Origin: Neoechinorhynchus agilis
Taxonomy: Eukaryota; Acanthocephala
Length of the DNA: 64,000 nucleotides
Reading direction: 5' to 3'
Assembly: GCA_051530055.1 (NCBI GenBank)
Contig: CM121343.1
Span: 2,170,001-2,234,000, forward strand
The position numbers were made by a program, and so were the translations under genes. The notes under the pieces are model-generated. The model saw only the letters and a list, made by a program, of their open reading frames with translations, did no database searches and was not told the origin of the DNA. Below are positions 44,081 through 54,719 of the stretch, one piece after another. The stretch's first letter is position 1. The number at the start of each line of letters is the position of its first letter.

Positions 44081-45175
44081 CTATTTTGAATAGGGAGCTT
44101 CGATATACAATATCCCATCTTCCAATTTAGACTTTAAATTCGTCAAGTCGGTTTTTGGAGGAAGTAGAACTTTATAGGTCTGTAGTATTATGGCAGCCGT
44201 ATGTCCGTCTTCTTGAAAATCATTGGGATTGTTTTCTTGGACTTGCAATGTTAATTCACGTTGTTTTAGCGATAAATGTATCTGCTCAGGGAGATACTGA
44301 ACCATATTCATCTTCAGACGTAGTTTTTTCTGGTCAATCAAGTCCGGATCGTCAATTATACGAGGCTCGAAAGGGCTCGTGAAAAACTTTTCAAAATCAA
44401 ATGGAACTGGCTCTGCTTGTTGTTTGTTCTCTGCATTCCGTGATCGATTTAAATCATTATCGGAGCCATGACTATTATTAGATACAAAGTTCGGCGGCGT
44501 GTAGTAGTCATTCGTGCTAGCAGCACTGTTGGAACGTGTTCGTTGTATCCGTTGACCCGGCTGTTGTTGTTGTTGTTGTTGTTGTTGCTGCTGCTGCTGC
44601 ATTGACTGGTGGAATCCTTGATCACGGCTAAGAGGTGGCGATGAAGAAGTTTGCCTTTGCGATGTCGCTGGAAGGTTCACCGGGATTTCGACCACAAGGA
44701 GATTGTCCCTTGTAAGATTGGTTGTCATTCTGCTTGGATCTACGTTTTTAGGAACAAAAAAGTGCCGTTTGAATTCCCTCAATTGGTAATCATCGCCATT
44801 TTGGTCAAGATGGCGCGCAAACACAACTAATCGTTCATTTTCAATATAGGTTTTAATGTCGTCTCGATTATATCCATGAAGGGTCATAGTTAGTCTATAC
44901 TTATCCTGTTGCTGCGGAAAAGGTGACCTTGTTGATAGCCGAGGAGTTTGGTTAGTCGACGACAGTGATGGAAACATGGGAAAAGTTGTTGATGGATTAG
45001 ACTGAACGGCATTTCTAAAGGTAGTAAATCCGCTAAATGGATCTGTGTTGCCCGTTGTACCAAACACAGTTGACTGATTTACGGTCGATGCTGATGATGG
45101 TATACTTGTGTTAAAAAAGTCATCCACATCGAAGAGTTGAGTGTTGCTACTGCCAGGACGGTACGATGGTAGCAT
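44081..45175 (-). CDS. Small heat-shock protein with two alpha-crystallin domains
   Basis: The frame is 364 residues from Met 45175 (MLPSYRPGSS). The open frame extends 18 codons further up, but a TTTTTAG splice-acceptor-like site lies there. The first alpha-crystallin domain is at about residues 90-168 (YRLTMTLHGYNRDDIKTYIE, then EFKRHFFVPKNVD and NLLVVEIPV). A glutamine run of about 14 follows near residue 195. A second domain occupies about 262-360 (LRLKMNMVQYLPEQIHLSLK, ending DGILYIEAPYSK). The N-terminal region is Ser/Thr/Phe-rich, as in sHSPs. sHSPs are ATP-independent holdase chaperones. Double-domain sHSPs are known from flatworms. The gene lies inside the loop between inverted PLE remnants. 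Confidence 0.85.
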   Translation of the reverse strand: MLPSYRPGSSNTQLFDVDDFFNTSIPSSASTVNQSTVFGTTGNTDPFSGFTTFRNAVQSNPSTTFPMFPSLSSTNQTPRLSTRSPFPQQQDKYRLTMTLHGYNRDDIKTYIENERLVVFARHLDQNGDDYQLREFKRHFFVPKNVDPSRMTTNLTRDNLLVVEIPVNLPATSQRQTSSSPPLSRDQGFHQSMQQQQQQQQQQQQQPGQRIQRTRSNSAASTNDYYTPPNFVSNNSHGSDNDLNRSRNAENKQQAEPVPFDFEKFFTSPFEPRIIDDPDLIDQKKLRLKMNMVQYLPEQIHLSLKQRELTLQVQENNPNDFQEDGHTAAIILQTYKVLLPPKTDLTNLKSKLEDGILYIEAPYSK

Positions 45176-45179
45176 TAGT

Positions 45180-45770
45180 TTCCTTTCTTGGAAAATCCTA
45201 AAAATTGAAAGCTGTCTATAGTGATGCAATTGGCGTTTTCTCCCTAGGAGTCAGAAAAGAACAAAAAGTCTTACACTTGCGTGAAATGCGCCCCCCCTCT
45301 GACACCTTCCCATTTACCTTTTCTTGTCGTTTAAAGTTGTGGTCTTCACTTTCCTAGCTCGGTTACTTAAAATATAGGACAGTCTGGTGCCACAGAGGTG
45401 AAAGATATGCTTTAAGCGAATGCACCTTATGTAAATGTCATGCCAAAAACAAAGTCGCAGCGTGAGTCACTCTTAGACGTTCGCATACACTCATGTATGT
45501 GAGTGGGCCTCAAACGACAAACACGATTTTTGCTTCTGTAACCTCCACACTGATTACGCTTTCTACTCATTTAGTTAAATTTGACGAAAATCAGGGAATG
45601 TATCAATTATTGTCACATCGTGCACTTAGATAAAAAATCCTTCGAGATAATCACTGCATCAGCTTTGATTAGTCTACAGTATGATCTTTCAATATTTCGA
45701 AATTCCTTTCGTATTGATCTTTTTCAATATTGTCCTTGATTCTGAAGACGACCACAATAATATTATCTTC
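45180..45770. other. 5' flank of the heat-shock gene
   Basis: I looked for heat-shock elements (alternating GAA/TTC) and saw only loose matches, such as TTTCGAAATTCC near 45693. No gene recognised. Confidence 0.35.
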
Positions 45771-45771
45771 C

Positions 45772-45912
45772 ATTTTTTGAAGACTGGCCAGCCGGTAACT
45801 TATTTAGTATCAATGTGTGGCCTTTTTATAACACGGCTGATAATTTTTCGGAGCTGTGATAAAAAGCCACACATTGATACTTAATAAGGGCTGGCCAGTC
45901 TTCAAAAATTCA
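45772..45912. repeat. Foldback element
   Basis: The arms TTTTGAAGACTGGCCAGC, then AGTATCAATGTGTGGC (from 45775), and their inverse (ending near 45910) flank a loop with CGGCTGATAATTTTTCGG. GCCACACATTG is repeated again just after the SINE at 46188, so the SINE probably inserted next to or within a larger copy of the element. Confidence 0.7.
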
Positions 45913-45914
45913 AT

Positions 45915-46180
45915 GGCCTCCGTAGTTGTGTCCTTGATCCCAGTTAATAAGGATCAACTGGCTCGAATCCGTTGCCACCGATGACGCACAACCAAAGGGG
46001 ATGAAATACCTCGCTGAAGGGAGGAAACTCACTGAGTCCCTCCTCCTCGAGAGGTATCTGAGGATCCGGACGGGGATGTAGAAAACTCATGACCGTATGG
46101 TTCAGCGGGATATTAAGTGATTTTATACGCTTCCCTGAACCAGATCGGTGGGTTGTGTGCCCAAGGAAAATTATCAGCCG
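45915..46180 (+). mobile_element. tRNA-derived SINE-like element
   Basis: The head (CGTAGTTGTGTC, then GGATCAACTGGCTCGAATCCG) resembles an RNA-polymerase-III promoter with a B-box-like GGCTCGAATCC. The body shares CCGATGACGC, CTCGAGAGGTATCTGAGGAT and CCGGACGGGGATGTA with 54445-54715. The tail has GGTGGGTTGTGTGCCCAAGG. The A box is not clear. Confidence 0.6.
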
Positions 46181-46199
46181 TCAAAAAAGGCCACACATT

Positions 46200-47925
46200 G
46201 TTGACTCTCAAATCTTTCACATGAGTATTTCCATAAATACTCACGTCAGTCAAGAAAATAAAGCTGTTTTGTCAATATAAAATAATTTCAGGAATTTAGG
46301 CATCCACGAAGTCGCCAGATCATAATCTTCCCCCGGATAAAACATATTTTATTGAAATATTTCGAAAGAGGAAGCCTTATCAGTCATGGTTAGTAAGTTT
46401 TTAAGGTGCAAATTCGTAAATGGAATTATTGGCCCCGCAATTCCAACTCTATCATAGCAAAGAATTTTTTCTCTGGCAATTTTAGTATTTGTGAAATATT
46501 GAGAATTCACATCTTTTTTTAAACTGTATCTAAGTTCGTTAATGAATTTTTAACTCAAATTTACTCTTAACACGAAACAGTGGATCACAAGGATAACCAA
46601 GCAATATACGTAGCTTTAAGATATCGAAATTTCCAAATTTTTCAAATTCTACCTTAAGAGAAATAATAATGTATCGTAAAGAGAAAATGTTAGTCGCTTT
46701 TTAATGATGGAAAACTTCCAAATGTCTACTACACAGATAGCCAATTTGATATCTAAACATTATAATTTTAAACACATTTTTCATGCTTTATTTTCACCCA
46801 CTTCGGTTGAACCGATGAGTTTTATAGAAAAAACTCTGAACTAATCTTGTGCTCATTTAAAATAAGCACATTTTAGTTTTCTTACTTTAACCTTTAGGAG
46901 TTGGAATCTCTTAAATCATCGGAATGCCACAAGCTAATAAACCGCCTTCAATATTACAAGCTTATCGGAGCATGGCATTAGTGTCGAGGCTCGCTTAGGA
47001 CACCAAAGAGCAATTTTTGTCGATCTCTTATACATTGTTAAAATAAATTTATCTGTATGTGTACATAACTATTATCTGCACCACCGAATAGTGCTTAAGC
47101 AAATACTTTTCTATAATAGGAGATTCACTGGATAGTTTACTTATCACGAACTGCAACATACAATGCTCTGAATTTGAAAACGGGGAACGAAAGGAATCGA
47201 CATACAGGATTTGCACAACATTAACAATTGGTTAAGTATAGAGAATAAGAAGATACTTTTAGGGGTGCAAGAATGAATAGTTTAAAAGAGGAGTTGTAAT
47301 GGGTTGTTCGCTGAAGAAGATTAGTTGAGATCTCTTGCCAATTTTCGTCGGGATCGATCGTTACGGAATTCTTAAGACTACTTAAGAATATACAATAAGT
47401 AGAAACTAGTTTAATTGCATCATTGTAATGCTATAGAAATAAAATAGTGCTCCCGCTTGGTTTAATCTTTCCGCGTTGATTTTTTATGGACTCCAGGCGA
47501 ATAGCAATTTGGATGATGGGCGTTTTTGTCGTACCGAGAATGTAGGATTTCCCCAAGTAAGCAAACTTTTACAACTAATGATTAAAACGACTATATGGTC
47601 GCTACAAGAATGAGGATCATTGTGAGAGTTTACATTAAATAAGTCATTCGCTGAATCGCTATGCCATTCTGAAATAGTGCAAAAATCTGTAAGTTTTTTG
47701 ATAAGTGCAGAATATACAACACTTTTGGGACATCTAAAGCAACATAGATGAACTTTTACCGAAATACCGGATCCAATGTCAATAAATCAGTATCCCCTAT
47801 TGTGACATACGTCAGTAATCGAGGCATACTCGGATATTTCTTTGATGTGAGTTTATTGTAGGTGTAAAAACACAAAACGATTGGAAGATTTGATGGACCA
47901 AAATAAGATATTGTAACGGAAAACG
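46200..47925. other. Intergenic AT-rich sequence
   Basis: A degenerate hammerhead-like motif occurs on the minus strand near 46352-46388 (CTGATAA, then TTTCGAAATATTTC). Otherwise I see no gene, RNA gene or repeat array. Confidence 0.4.
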
Positions 47926-47929
47926 ATGA

Positions 47930-48200
47930 AAGGCTTATGCTGCAGGTGGGGTTTCGAACGTTCCATGCCGAATCGAAGACGCGGACTCAATATGCTGAGC
48001 AATTCGAAGACCGTTAATCGTGTAATGGATCAATAAGAGATGAAATACTATTTACTGGCATGGTGCGAAAGTGCAACTTTTCAATTGCTGCAGAAGCTGG
48101 AACACGAGATAAGTAATACGAATGTCGATTATTCTCAGATCATTTCGATTCTCAAACAATACTACGATCGTCCATCTCACATTACTGCAGTAAGGTACGC
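47930..48200 (+). mobile_element. LTR-retrotransposon gag-like fossil fragment
   Basis: A short plus-strand stretch resembles the gag region of Ty3/gypsy-type LTR retrotransposons, with the pattern around LLQKLEHEIS and YSQIISILKQYYDRPSHITA. Only a small part of an element is present. It is broken, no terminal repeats are visible, and the age cannot be judged beyond not recent. Confidence 0.5.
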
Positions 48201-48204
48201 TTTT

Positions 48205-48300
48205 GTTGGATAATTCCGACATTATAAAGGTTAGCTATTGTTAGCAAGTTTACGATGTAATCGGAAATAAATAGTCAATTTAAATCCGGGATCCAAGACT
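48205..48300. repeat. Dispersed repeat related to 1915-2045
   Basis: It shares GATAATTCCGACATT, ATCGGAAATAAAT and AAATCCGGG with 1915-2045 in the same order. It starts where the gag-like fossil ends. Confidence 0.45.
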
Positions 48301-48309
48301 TTAAAAAAA

Positions 48310-48960
48310 GGTTTTTATATTGCGGAAAATTTGAAGGAATTTTATTAAACCCGATATTTCAGAGGCACAATATCGTGCCTTAATCAAGGTCTAAAAAAAC
48401 ACATACGAAAGATGGATAAATTCAGATTGTACTTAGATTTAAAGTCCGTCTTATTCCCCTGGCGAATGAATATGGCCTCCATTATAACGCGATCCCATTT
48501 GGATTCACTGCTCGCCCAAATAATGGCATTGTCAATATCCATTACGTGGCCTCGTTGCTCAAAATGGTTTAGTATCGTAGAACTGACACCGGCGGTGCCT
48601 CTCCTCAGAGCATATTTATGTTCTGTGGTTCTTTTTAAAATTAGGATTTACTACATTCGATACAGGGAACTTAGACCGTGATAAAGACACAAGATTGTAC
48701 CGAAATATCGGACTTAATAAATTCCTTCAAATTTTAGCACCACAAAAAAAACATGAACAATTCAATCATCAAACAGTTTAAAAATGTTTTATAATTGCAT
48801 ACCGGAGATATGACTTGGTCAGGATAAATAATATTGTTTTCTTCAAGTTAAAAATTCTTCAACAGACAAAGCGATTACGCGATTGATTTAAATGTTTATT
48901 TTGGACCGATATTTCGGAGTTTTCCTCCTTCTTCACGGTCCTGAAAAATACACAATTAAG
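48310..48960 (-). mobile_element. PLE fragment (GIY-YIG domain) with flanking hammerhead-like motifs
   Basis: The minus strand encodes TYKYALRRGTAGVSSTILNH, FEQRGHVMDIDNAIIWAS and SKWDRVIMEAIFI, the second half of a PLE GIY-YIG domain. One motif lies at about 48355-48398 (minus; TTGATTA, extra A, GGCAC stem with GTGCC, GAAA) and another at 48906-48940 (minus; GTGAAGA, A, GGAG...CTCC, GAAA). The stretch 48520-48945 is an inverted copy of 43380-43830. Confidence 0.75.
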
Positions 48961-48974
48961 TATTTTATTTGCAC

Positions 48975-49292
48975 TTGACCCTGAAGATGGAGTAAAACTC
49001 CGAAATCATATCGAGAAAATCTATCGGGATGGTGATTTATGACTTGTGGTAAAGATAATCCCGGTTGAAAATCATTTTTATTATTAGGAAGTATTTCGAA
49101 AGATTAAACCTCGCCTTATCAATCGTTGTTTTTCCTGACCGCAATCCCTTGTGTATCTACAGTATTCTTCTTTCGAATTATTTCCTTTAGTAAAATGATT
49201 TTTAACCGGGATTATCTTTACCACAAGTCATAAATCACCATCCCGATAGATTTTCTCGATATGATTTCGGAGTTTTATTCCTTCTTCAAGAT
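48975..49292. repeat. Foldback element with hammerhead-like motifs
   Basis: The arms at about 48983-49075 and 49195-49288 are inverted copies (AACTCCGAAATCATATCGAG, then GGATGGTGATTTATGAC). The left arm on the plus strand reads CTGAAGA, T, GGAG, TAAAA loop, CTCC, GAAA. The centre includes a further TTGATAAGG...TTTCGAAATA block on the minus strand near 49090-49130. Confidence 0.7.
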
Positions 49293-49589
49293 TAAGTGCA
49301 ATAAAAAACGTAAACAATCAACAATCCACCAACGGACAAGTGTAGTTAGATTTCTTTATTTATGAAGTCTTGCATTTAGTGAAGAAATAGACTTTTATCA
49401 TCAGAATCAAACGATTTTTTGCAAACAAAATCTGGTTCCATGATTGCAAATCAAAATATACTAGTTGGAAAATTATTTGAAGAATATCGATATTATTTAT
49501 AAAAGATTTTTACTACATTTAAGCATCGGATCGAAACCAGAATTAATATCATTGGAAAGATGTTATAAATTATTTAATTTTAGTTAAGT

Positions 49590-49708
49590 GCTTAGATCAT
49601 CCCTTGCCTTTTTCCTTTCAAACACATAGCCAATCGATATCTTGGATTAGGGAAGTGATCGTTGGCTGTGTGCCTAAAGGCCAAGGGATGATCTAAACAC
49701 TTAACCGG
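49590..49708. repeat. Foldback element
   Basis: AAGTGCTTAGATCATCCCTTG (from 49588) and CAAGGGATGATCTAAACACTT (ending about 49702) are inverted arms around a loop that includes a SINE-tail-like GGCTGTGTGCC. The sequence 49293-49585 before it is AT-rich with nothing recognised. Confidence 0.65.
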
Positions 49709-50115
49709 CTTGCCAGAAGACAAAAAGGCTTAATTTTAGTTCCGCTCCGTGGAACTTCGTATGAGTCTAGAAAAGGTTGGATGGTCAAGAGGTATTTCGG
49801 CTGCGTTTGCAAACAACAAACCCGATTACCAAGCCAAATTGAAGTTCCGACCACCTTGACCATCCAACCTTTTCTTCCAGGTAGAGGACGAAATGTTAAG
49901 ATTATTTCCCCCTTGAGCAAAACAATTGACACAATGGCCAGGAGAGAGGCGAAAATGAATATCGCAGTCTTCAAAAATGAAATAAGACCTCCACCCACAA
50001 TGAGATACTTCGATGACGTATGCAGAGTTGACAACCGTGGTTTAAATGTAGGTAAAAACACGGAAGAAATGCAGCGTGTGGAATGGTAGTGCAGTTTCGT
50101 CTTTACGTCCAAAGA

Positions 50116-51392
50116 ATGACACAGTATCTTCCCTTGAACTTATTTGCTCTGTTTGCTCCTCGTGATCCGGTGCCGTATTTGCCGCCAGCGACAAAGTTAC
50201 CGCATGAACGACGAGTCGTTCAGAATTCCGGTCTACAAGACTGTATTTCTTTAATGGAGGTTAGCATGCAGGTTCAAATGAATTCTGATTCTAGTTATTT
50301 TAGGAGCTCAATGATGCTCCCGTTCGCGCAAAAACGAAAAGTCGACGAGAAAGGAATGAAATCAAGGTATTTTTTTATGGTCATGCGATTTAATTTGATT
50401 GTTTCTGTAGAAACGTCTTAAAATCGAGATGATGGAGGCAAAGAATAACGAAGAATTGGAAAAGTGGGATCCGAAGAGTAATCCAAACGCTACATCCGAT
50501 CCATACAAAACATTATTTGTTGGAAGACTCGTAAGTGAAGGAAAAGCACTATTCATGGCAAAGCTGTGTCGTTTTACAGAATTACGACACTCCAGAGTAT
50601 AAAATTCGACGAGAATTCGAGATGTACGGCCCAATAACCCAGATCAAAATGGTTAATAATGTTGTAAACGGAAAGCCGCGAGGATATGCTTTCATCGAGT
50701 ATGAACGTGAGGCTGATATGCATGGTAAGTGTTTCCGTCCGCACTTTTTTCGTTGGTTTAAACCTTTTTCTATGATCGCAAATATAGATGCTTTTCGTAA
50801 AGCTGATTGTCGAAAGATAGATGGCCGACGAGTAATTGTGGATGTCGAACGCGGCCGGACGGTGAAAGGATGGCGTCCAAGACGGCTTGGTATGCTTTGG
50901 CTTCTTAGGCAATCATTTCTTTTCGGTGTAGGAGGTGGTCTTGGTGGTACACGTCGATTACGTTCACGATCCCCATCTCAGCCAAGTGGTGCGTACCAAG
51001 ATAACCGGCGATTAGGGTCGTCCCCGGGGCGAGCACCTCGGCGACAGTATCAACAGTTCCGTGGACGTCCTCCTCGTGGTTATTCGGATGACCTACGTGG
51101 TGGAGGGAGGTATCCGAACAATAGGCAGCAGGATAGCCGACAATTTACATATCATCAGGGACGACAATCTCCGTCATACGGTCGACAAAATCGTCGACAT
51201 GAGTACGCTGCTGCTACTGGTCAGGCTTATCGGCGGCCATCGCATAACTCGTCGGTTGGTCGTTCCTCGCATGTTCAGCAACATGAATCGGGTAATGAAA
51301 TGATGGATACGAGTGAGTATCGAGATGGACGTCTCGATAGGGGTTATAAGACTAATCGTGAAAATACGAACCGGGATTCAGTGGGTCTATGA
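50116..51392 (+). CDS. snrnp70: U1 small nuclear ribonucleoprotein 70 kDa (U1-70K), six exons, 344 aa
   Basis: The exons are 50116-50259, 50304-50366, 50411-50530, 50580-50724, 50788-50889 and 50932-51392, with introns of 42-63 nt and consistent phases. The start [20 protein letters not shown] is the hallmark N-terminus that contacts U1-C and Sm proteins. The linker [20 protein letters not shown] follows. The RRM has RNP2 TLFVGRL and RNP1 [11 protein letters not shown], which bind U1 snRNA stem-loop I, and [18 protein letters not shown] follows as in all U1-70K proteins. The tail is Arg/Gly/Ser-rich. A TGA at 51390-51392 ends the frame, yet the same frame reopens to 51638 with RS-rich coding. 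Confidence 0.93.
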
Positions 51393-51638
51393 ATTGCGGT
51401 GGATACAAGTGGACGACACTCACGTAGTAGATACGATTTAGATAGCGATGAGGGTGAATTCGGTAGTGGTGGTGGTGGTGGCGATGTTAGACGGCGGCGT
51501 GACTCCAGCAGTAGCACTGGTAAAACAGGAAGGAGACGAAAAAGATATCCTGATAAAAGTGGTACTGATGATTATGGTGGCGTAAGTGAGTACGAGAAGG
51601 GGCGAATGTCGAAACGAAAGCGAAGTTCACCAATTTAA
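51393..51638 (+). other. RS-rich open frame in phase with U1-70K after its stop
   Basis: In the same phase as exon 6, the sequence after TGA 51390-51392 is open for about 80 codons. It encodes SGRHSRSRYDLDSDEGEFGS, RRRRDSSSSTGKTGRRRKRY and SKRKRSSPI, ending in TAA. Its composition suits a U1-70K tail. I could not find a GT-AG intron that removes the stop and keeps the frame. Stop read-through, an unusual intron, a sequencing error or a real shortening are all possible. Confidence 0.55.
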
Positions 51639-51649
51639 GACTGGGTGAG

Positions 51650-52620
51650 TGCGCCTGTGCCAAACGGCCAGCGGAATAGAATCTTCCCGATTAATCATGA
51701 GTGGGTGAGAATATAGGTGAGTGTCAATCCATTTTAAGGTAATGCGATATGAAAATTCACTAATCATGTTGCGTTATTAAATATTTAAATGTCTATTAAA
51801 CTCTCGCGGATGCATGCTAAAAAGTGTGCTCGTTGCAGTTTAGAACGAAAACGTGTTTTAGTAGCAAAAACAAAGCTGAGTACCAAGATCTAAAAGCCAA
51901 TTAAATACTGTTGTTCTGTTTAAATCCTGTGAGTAGCGCAAATCGTTAGTACCTTTATAAATCTCTCGCACTTGTGAAATAAACATCTCGTTAGGATTTA
52001 TTCATATTTCCACAATAACTTTGTTCAATTTCTTTAAGTCAAATCGTCTGAAACGTCTGGAAATATCCTAGGTTAGTATACCAATATTTTCATAGAGTTA
52101 AACAATTAAAAGGTAGAACCAGCAAATATTTTATTGACACTTAAATTTAGTTCGTTGGTGGAACGTTCTGTTGAGTTCAATACATTCAACGTATTGGCAT
52201 TTCTGTCAATATGTTTCATGCCCGGAAAGACCATCTCCCTTTTATTAATGACCATAATGTAGATTTTCGAAGCGCTTTTCAAAACGGTTTCATTCAATGA
52301 ACTTTTTTGGTCAATTGTGCAAAACCATTCTCCGTCCTAGTAGCGATCAGTGCTCTAAAACTCACACTAATTAGAAAAATGGAATTTAGCATGAACTTTG
52401 AAGTCGATTTAGCCAGTTTGTTCGGAATTCATTTTGCTCAAATCCTATAATTCAATAGCTTATCCATACCCTGCTTTTAATCTACTTTGACGTTGCCAAA
52501 TGCCCTGAAAAGTCATGAGTATTATAGGTGAATCAACTCAAATCAAGGGCTAGAATATGCTATTGGTTAGAAACCTATCATGCTAATGCGTTCGAAAGTT
52601 GTTATCGACGTTAAAAATTA
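51650..52620. other. 3' flank of U1-70K, AT-rich
   Basis: No gene recognised. The minus-strand 63-codon frame at 52106-52297 shows no family signal. Confidence 0.4.
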
Positions 52621-52639
52621 AATAGAATTACCGTTTCTA

Positions 52640-53955
52640 ACGATCCGGTTACTGTAATCAAAACAATCGCGTCCCACTGCAGTCCGAATAACCGGATTTT
52701 ACTTTAGTTTTAAAAATCAAGTGGTGAAGTCTTAAATCTGAAGCGATTAAATCCCAATTCACGATTTCAGCGTTTGGTTTTTTGAACTACAATCAAATCC
52801 AGGTAATCGGAATTACGACCAAATTATAAAGAACCGAAATAAATGTATTTAAATCGGTGTAATCTACATTCAAATCCGGTCAATCGGACCATCCGGTTAC
52901 TGTAATCAAAACAATCGCGTCCCACTGCAGTCCGAATAACCGGATTCTACTTTAGTTTTAAAAATCAAGTGGTGAAGTCGTAAATCTGAAGCGATTAAAT
53001 CCCAATTCACGATTTCAGCGTTTGGTTTTTTGAACTACAATCAAATCCAGGTAATCGGAATTACGACCAAATTATAAAGAACCGAAATAAATGTATTTAA
53101 ATCGGTGTAATCTACATTCAAATCCGGTCAATCGGACCATCCGGTTACGGTAATCAAAACAATCGCGTCCCACTGCAGTCCGAATAACCGGATTCTACTT
53201 TAGTTTTAAAAATCAATTGCTGAAGTCGTAAATCTGAAGCGATTAAATCCCAATTTACGATTTCAGCGTTTGGTTTTTTGAACTACAATCAAATCCAGGT
53301 AATCGGAATTACGACCAAATTATAAAGAACCGAAATAAATGTATTTAAATCAGCGTAATCCACATCCAAATCCGGTCAATCGGACCATCCGGTTACTGTA
53401 ATCAAAACAATCGCATACCATTGCAGTCCGAATAACCGGATTCTACTTCAGTTTTAAAAATCAAGTGCTGAAATCGTAAATCTGAAGCGATTAAATCCCA
53501 ATTCACGATTTCAGCGTTTGGTTTTTTGAACTACAATCAAATCCAGGTAATCGGAATTACGACCAAATTATAAAGAACCGAAATAAATGTATTTAAATCA
53601 GCGTAATCCACATCCAAATCCGGTCAATCGGACCATCCGGTTACTGTAATCAAAACAATCGCATACCATTGCAGTCCGAATAACCGGATTCTACTTCAGT
53701 TTTAAAAATCAAGTGCTGAAATCGTAAATCTGAAGCGATTAAATCCCAATTCACGATTTCAGCGTTTGGTTTTTCGAACTACAATCAAATCCAGGTAATC
53801 GGAATTACGACCAAATTATAAAGAACCGAAATAAATGTATTTAAATCAGCGTAATCTGCATTCAAATCCGGTCAACCGGACCATCCGGTTTCTGTGATCA
53901 AAACAATCGCGTCCTACTGTTTTTAGATTAACCGGATTTGACTGTAGTAGCAACA
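52640..53955 (+). repeat. 248-bp tandem satellite, about 5.3 copies
   Basis: CGGTTACTGTAATCAAAACA recurs at 52648, 52896, 53144, 53392, 53640 and, diverged, 53888. Spacing is exactly 248 bp. Units 2-5 are very similar. Each unit contains several CCGGATT / AATCCGG short inverted words. No coding capacity. Confidence 0.93.
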
Positions 53956-54159
53956 TTCAGTTGAGAAGTTACTGAATTTTCTAATCACGTTGGTTCAATT
54001 CGTTCTTGACCGTCACAATATTGAACGTGAATTTGATTTTTTCCACAAGATTGCTTCTTATATAAACTTGGCGCTTCAAACAAAATACTATCCAAAAAAG
54101 GCTATAGGATGGTTATATAATCAGTTCCCAAATCTTTTTTATAAACATTCATCGTTCCT

Positions 54160-54366
54160 TTCTAAGTGTTGAAGTGAATATCCCTTACACGGTTGATTAT
54201 TTTTCGTTGGGCTCACAGCCCGCCGATTCATTGATCAGAGAATCACATTAAATCATTCAAAGCCCTGAACCATATGATTATGAGTTTTGTGCATCCCCGT
54301 CCGGATCCTCAGATACCTCCAAGCGGCAGACAGTCGTGTAAGGGATGTTCACTTCAACACTTAAAA
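54160..54366. repeat. Foldback enclosing a reversed SINE tail
   Basis: TAAGTGTTGAAGTGAATATCCCTTACACG (from 54163) and its inverse (ending 54364) flank a stretch whose reverse complement matches the SINE body (AGGTATCTGAGGATCCGGAC and GGGGATG). This is another copy in minus orientation, 80 bp from the plus copy. Confidence 0.6.
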
Positions 54367-54444
54367 ATAAAACCGACTAGCCAGACATAGGACGAAATAG
54401 TTCAATACTTGCCCCAATCTAAAAACTGGCAAAATTTATACAAT

Positions 54445-54715
54445 CCGTAGTTGTGTCGAGGTGGTCTACTGGACTTGAGCTCCGAATCCCTGTCTAAGAG
54501 TCAAGGGGTTTAAAATCCATTATCGCCGAGGACGCGCAACTAAAAGGATTGAACACCGATGAGTCCCGCCTCCTCGAGAGGTATCTGAGGATCCGGACGG
54601 GGATGTACAAAACTCATAGTCGTGTTGTTCAAGGTTTTGAGTGATTTAATGATATTCTCTGACCAATAAATCGGTGGGCTGTGTACCCAAGGAAAATACC
54701 GGTTAGTCAAACATA
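54445..54715 (+). mobile_element. tRNA-derived SINE, best copy
   Basis: The head GTCGAGGTGGTCTACTGGAC, then AAGAGTCAAGGGGTTTAAAATCC, looks like a tRNA with a long variable arm (Leu/Ser type): an A-box-like TGGTCTACTGG and a B-box-like GGGTTTAAAATCC. The body CTCGAGAGGTATCTGAGGAT, then CCGGACGGGGATGTA, is shared with 45915-46180 and, reversed, 3620-3790. The tail ends GGTGGGCTGTGTACCCAAGG. ORFs across it are spurious. Confidence 0.65.
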
Positions 54716-54719
54716 AAAT

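Noticed and set aside
52640-53955. Regularly spaced repeat as a CRISPR array
   Set aside because: Units are contiguous 248-bp tandem copies without unique spacers, in an animal genome.
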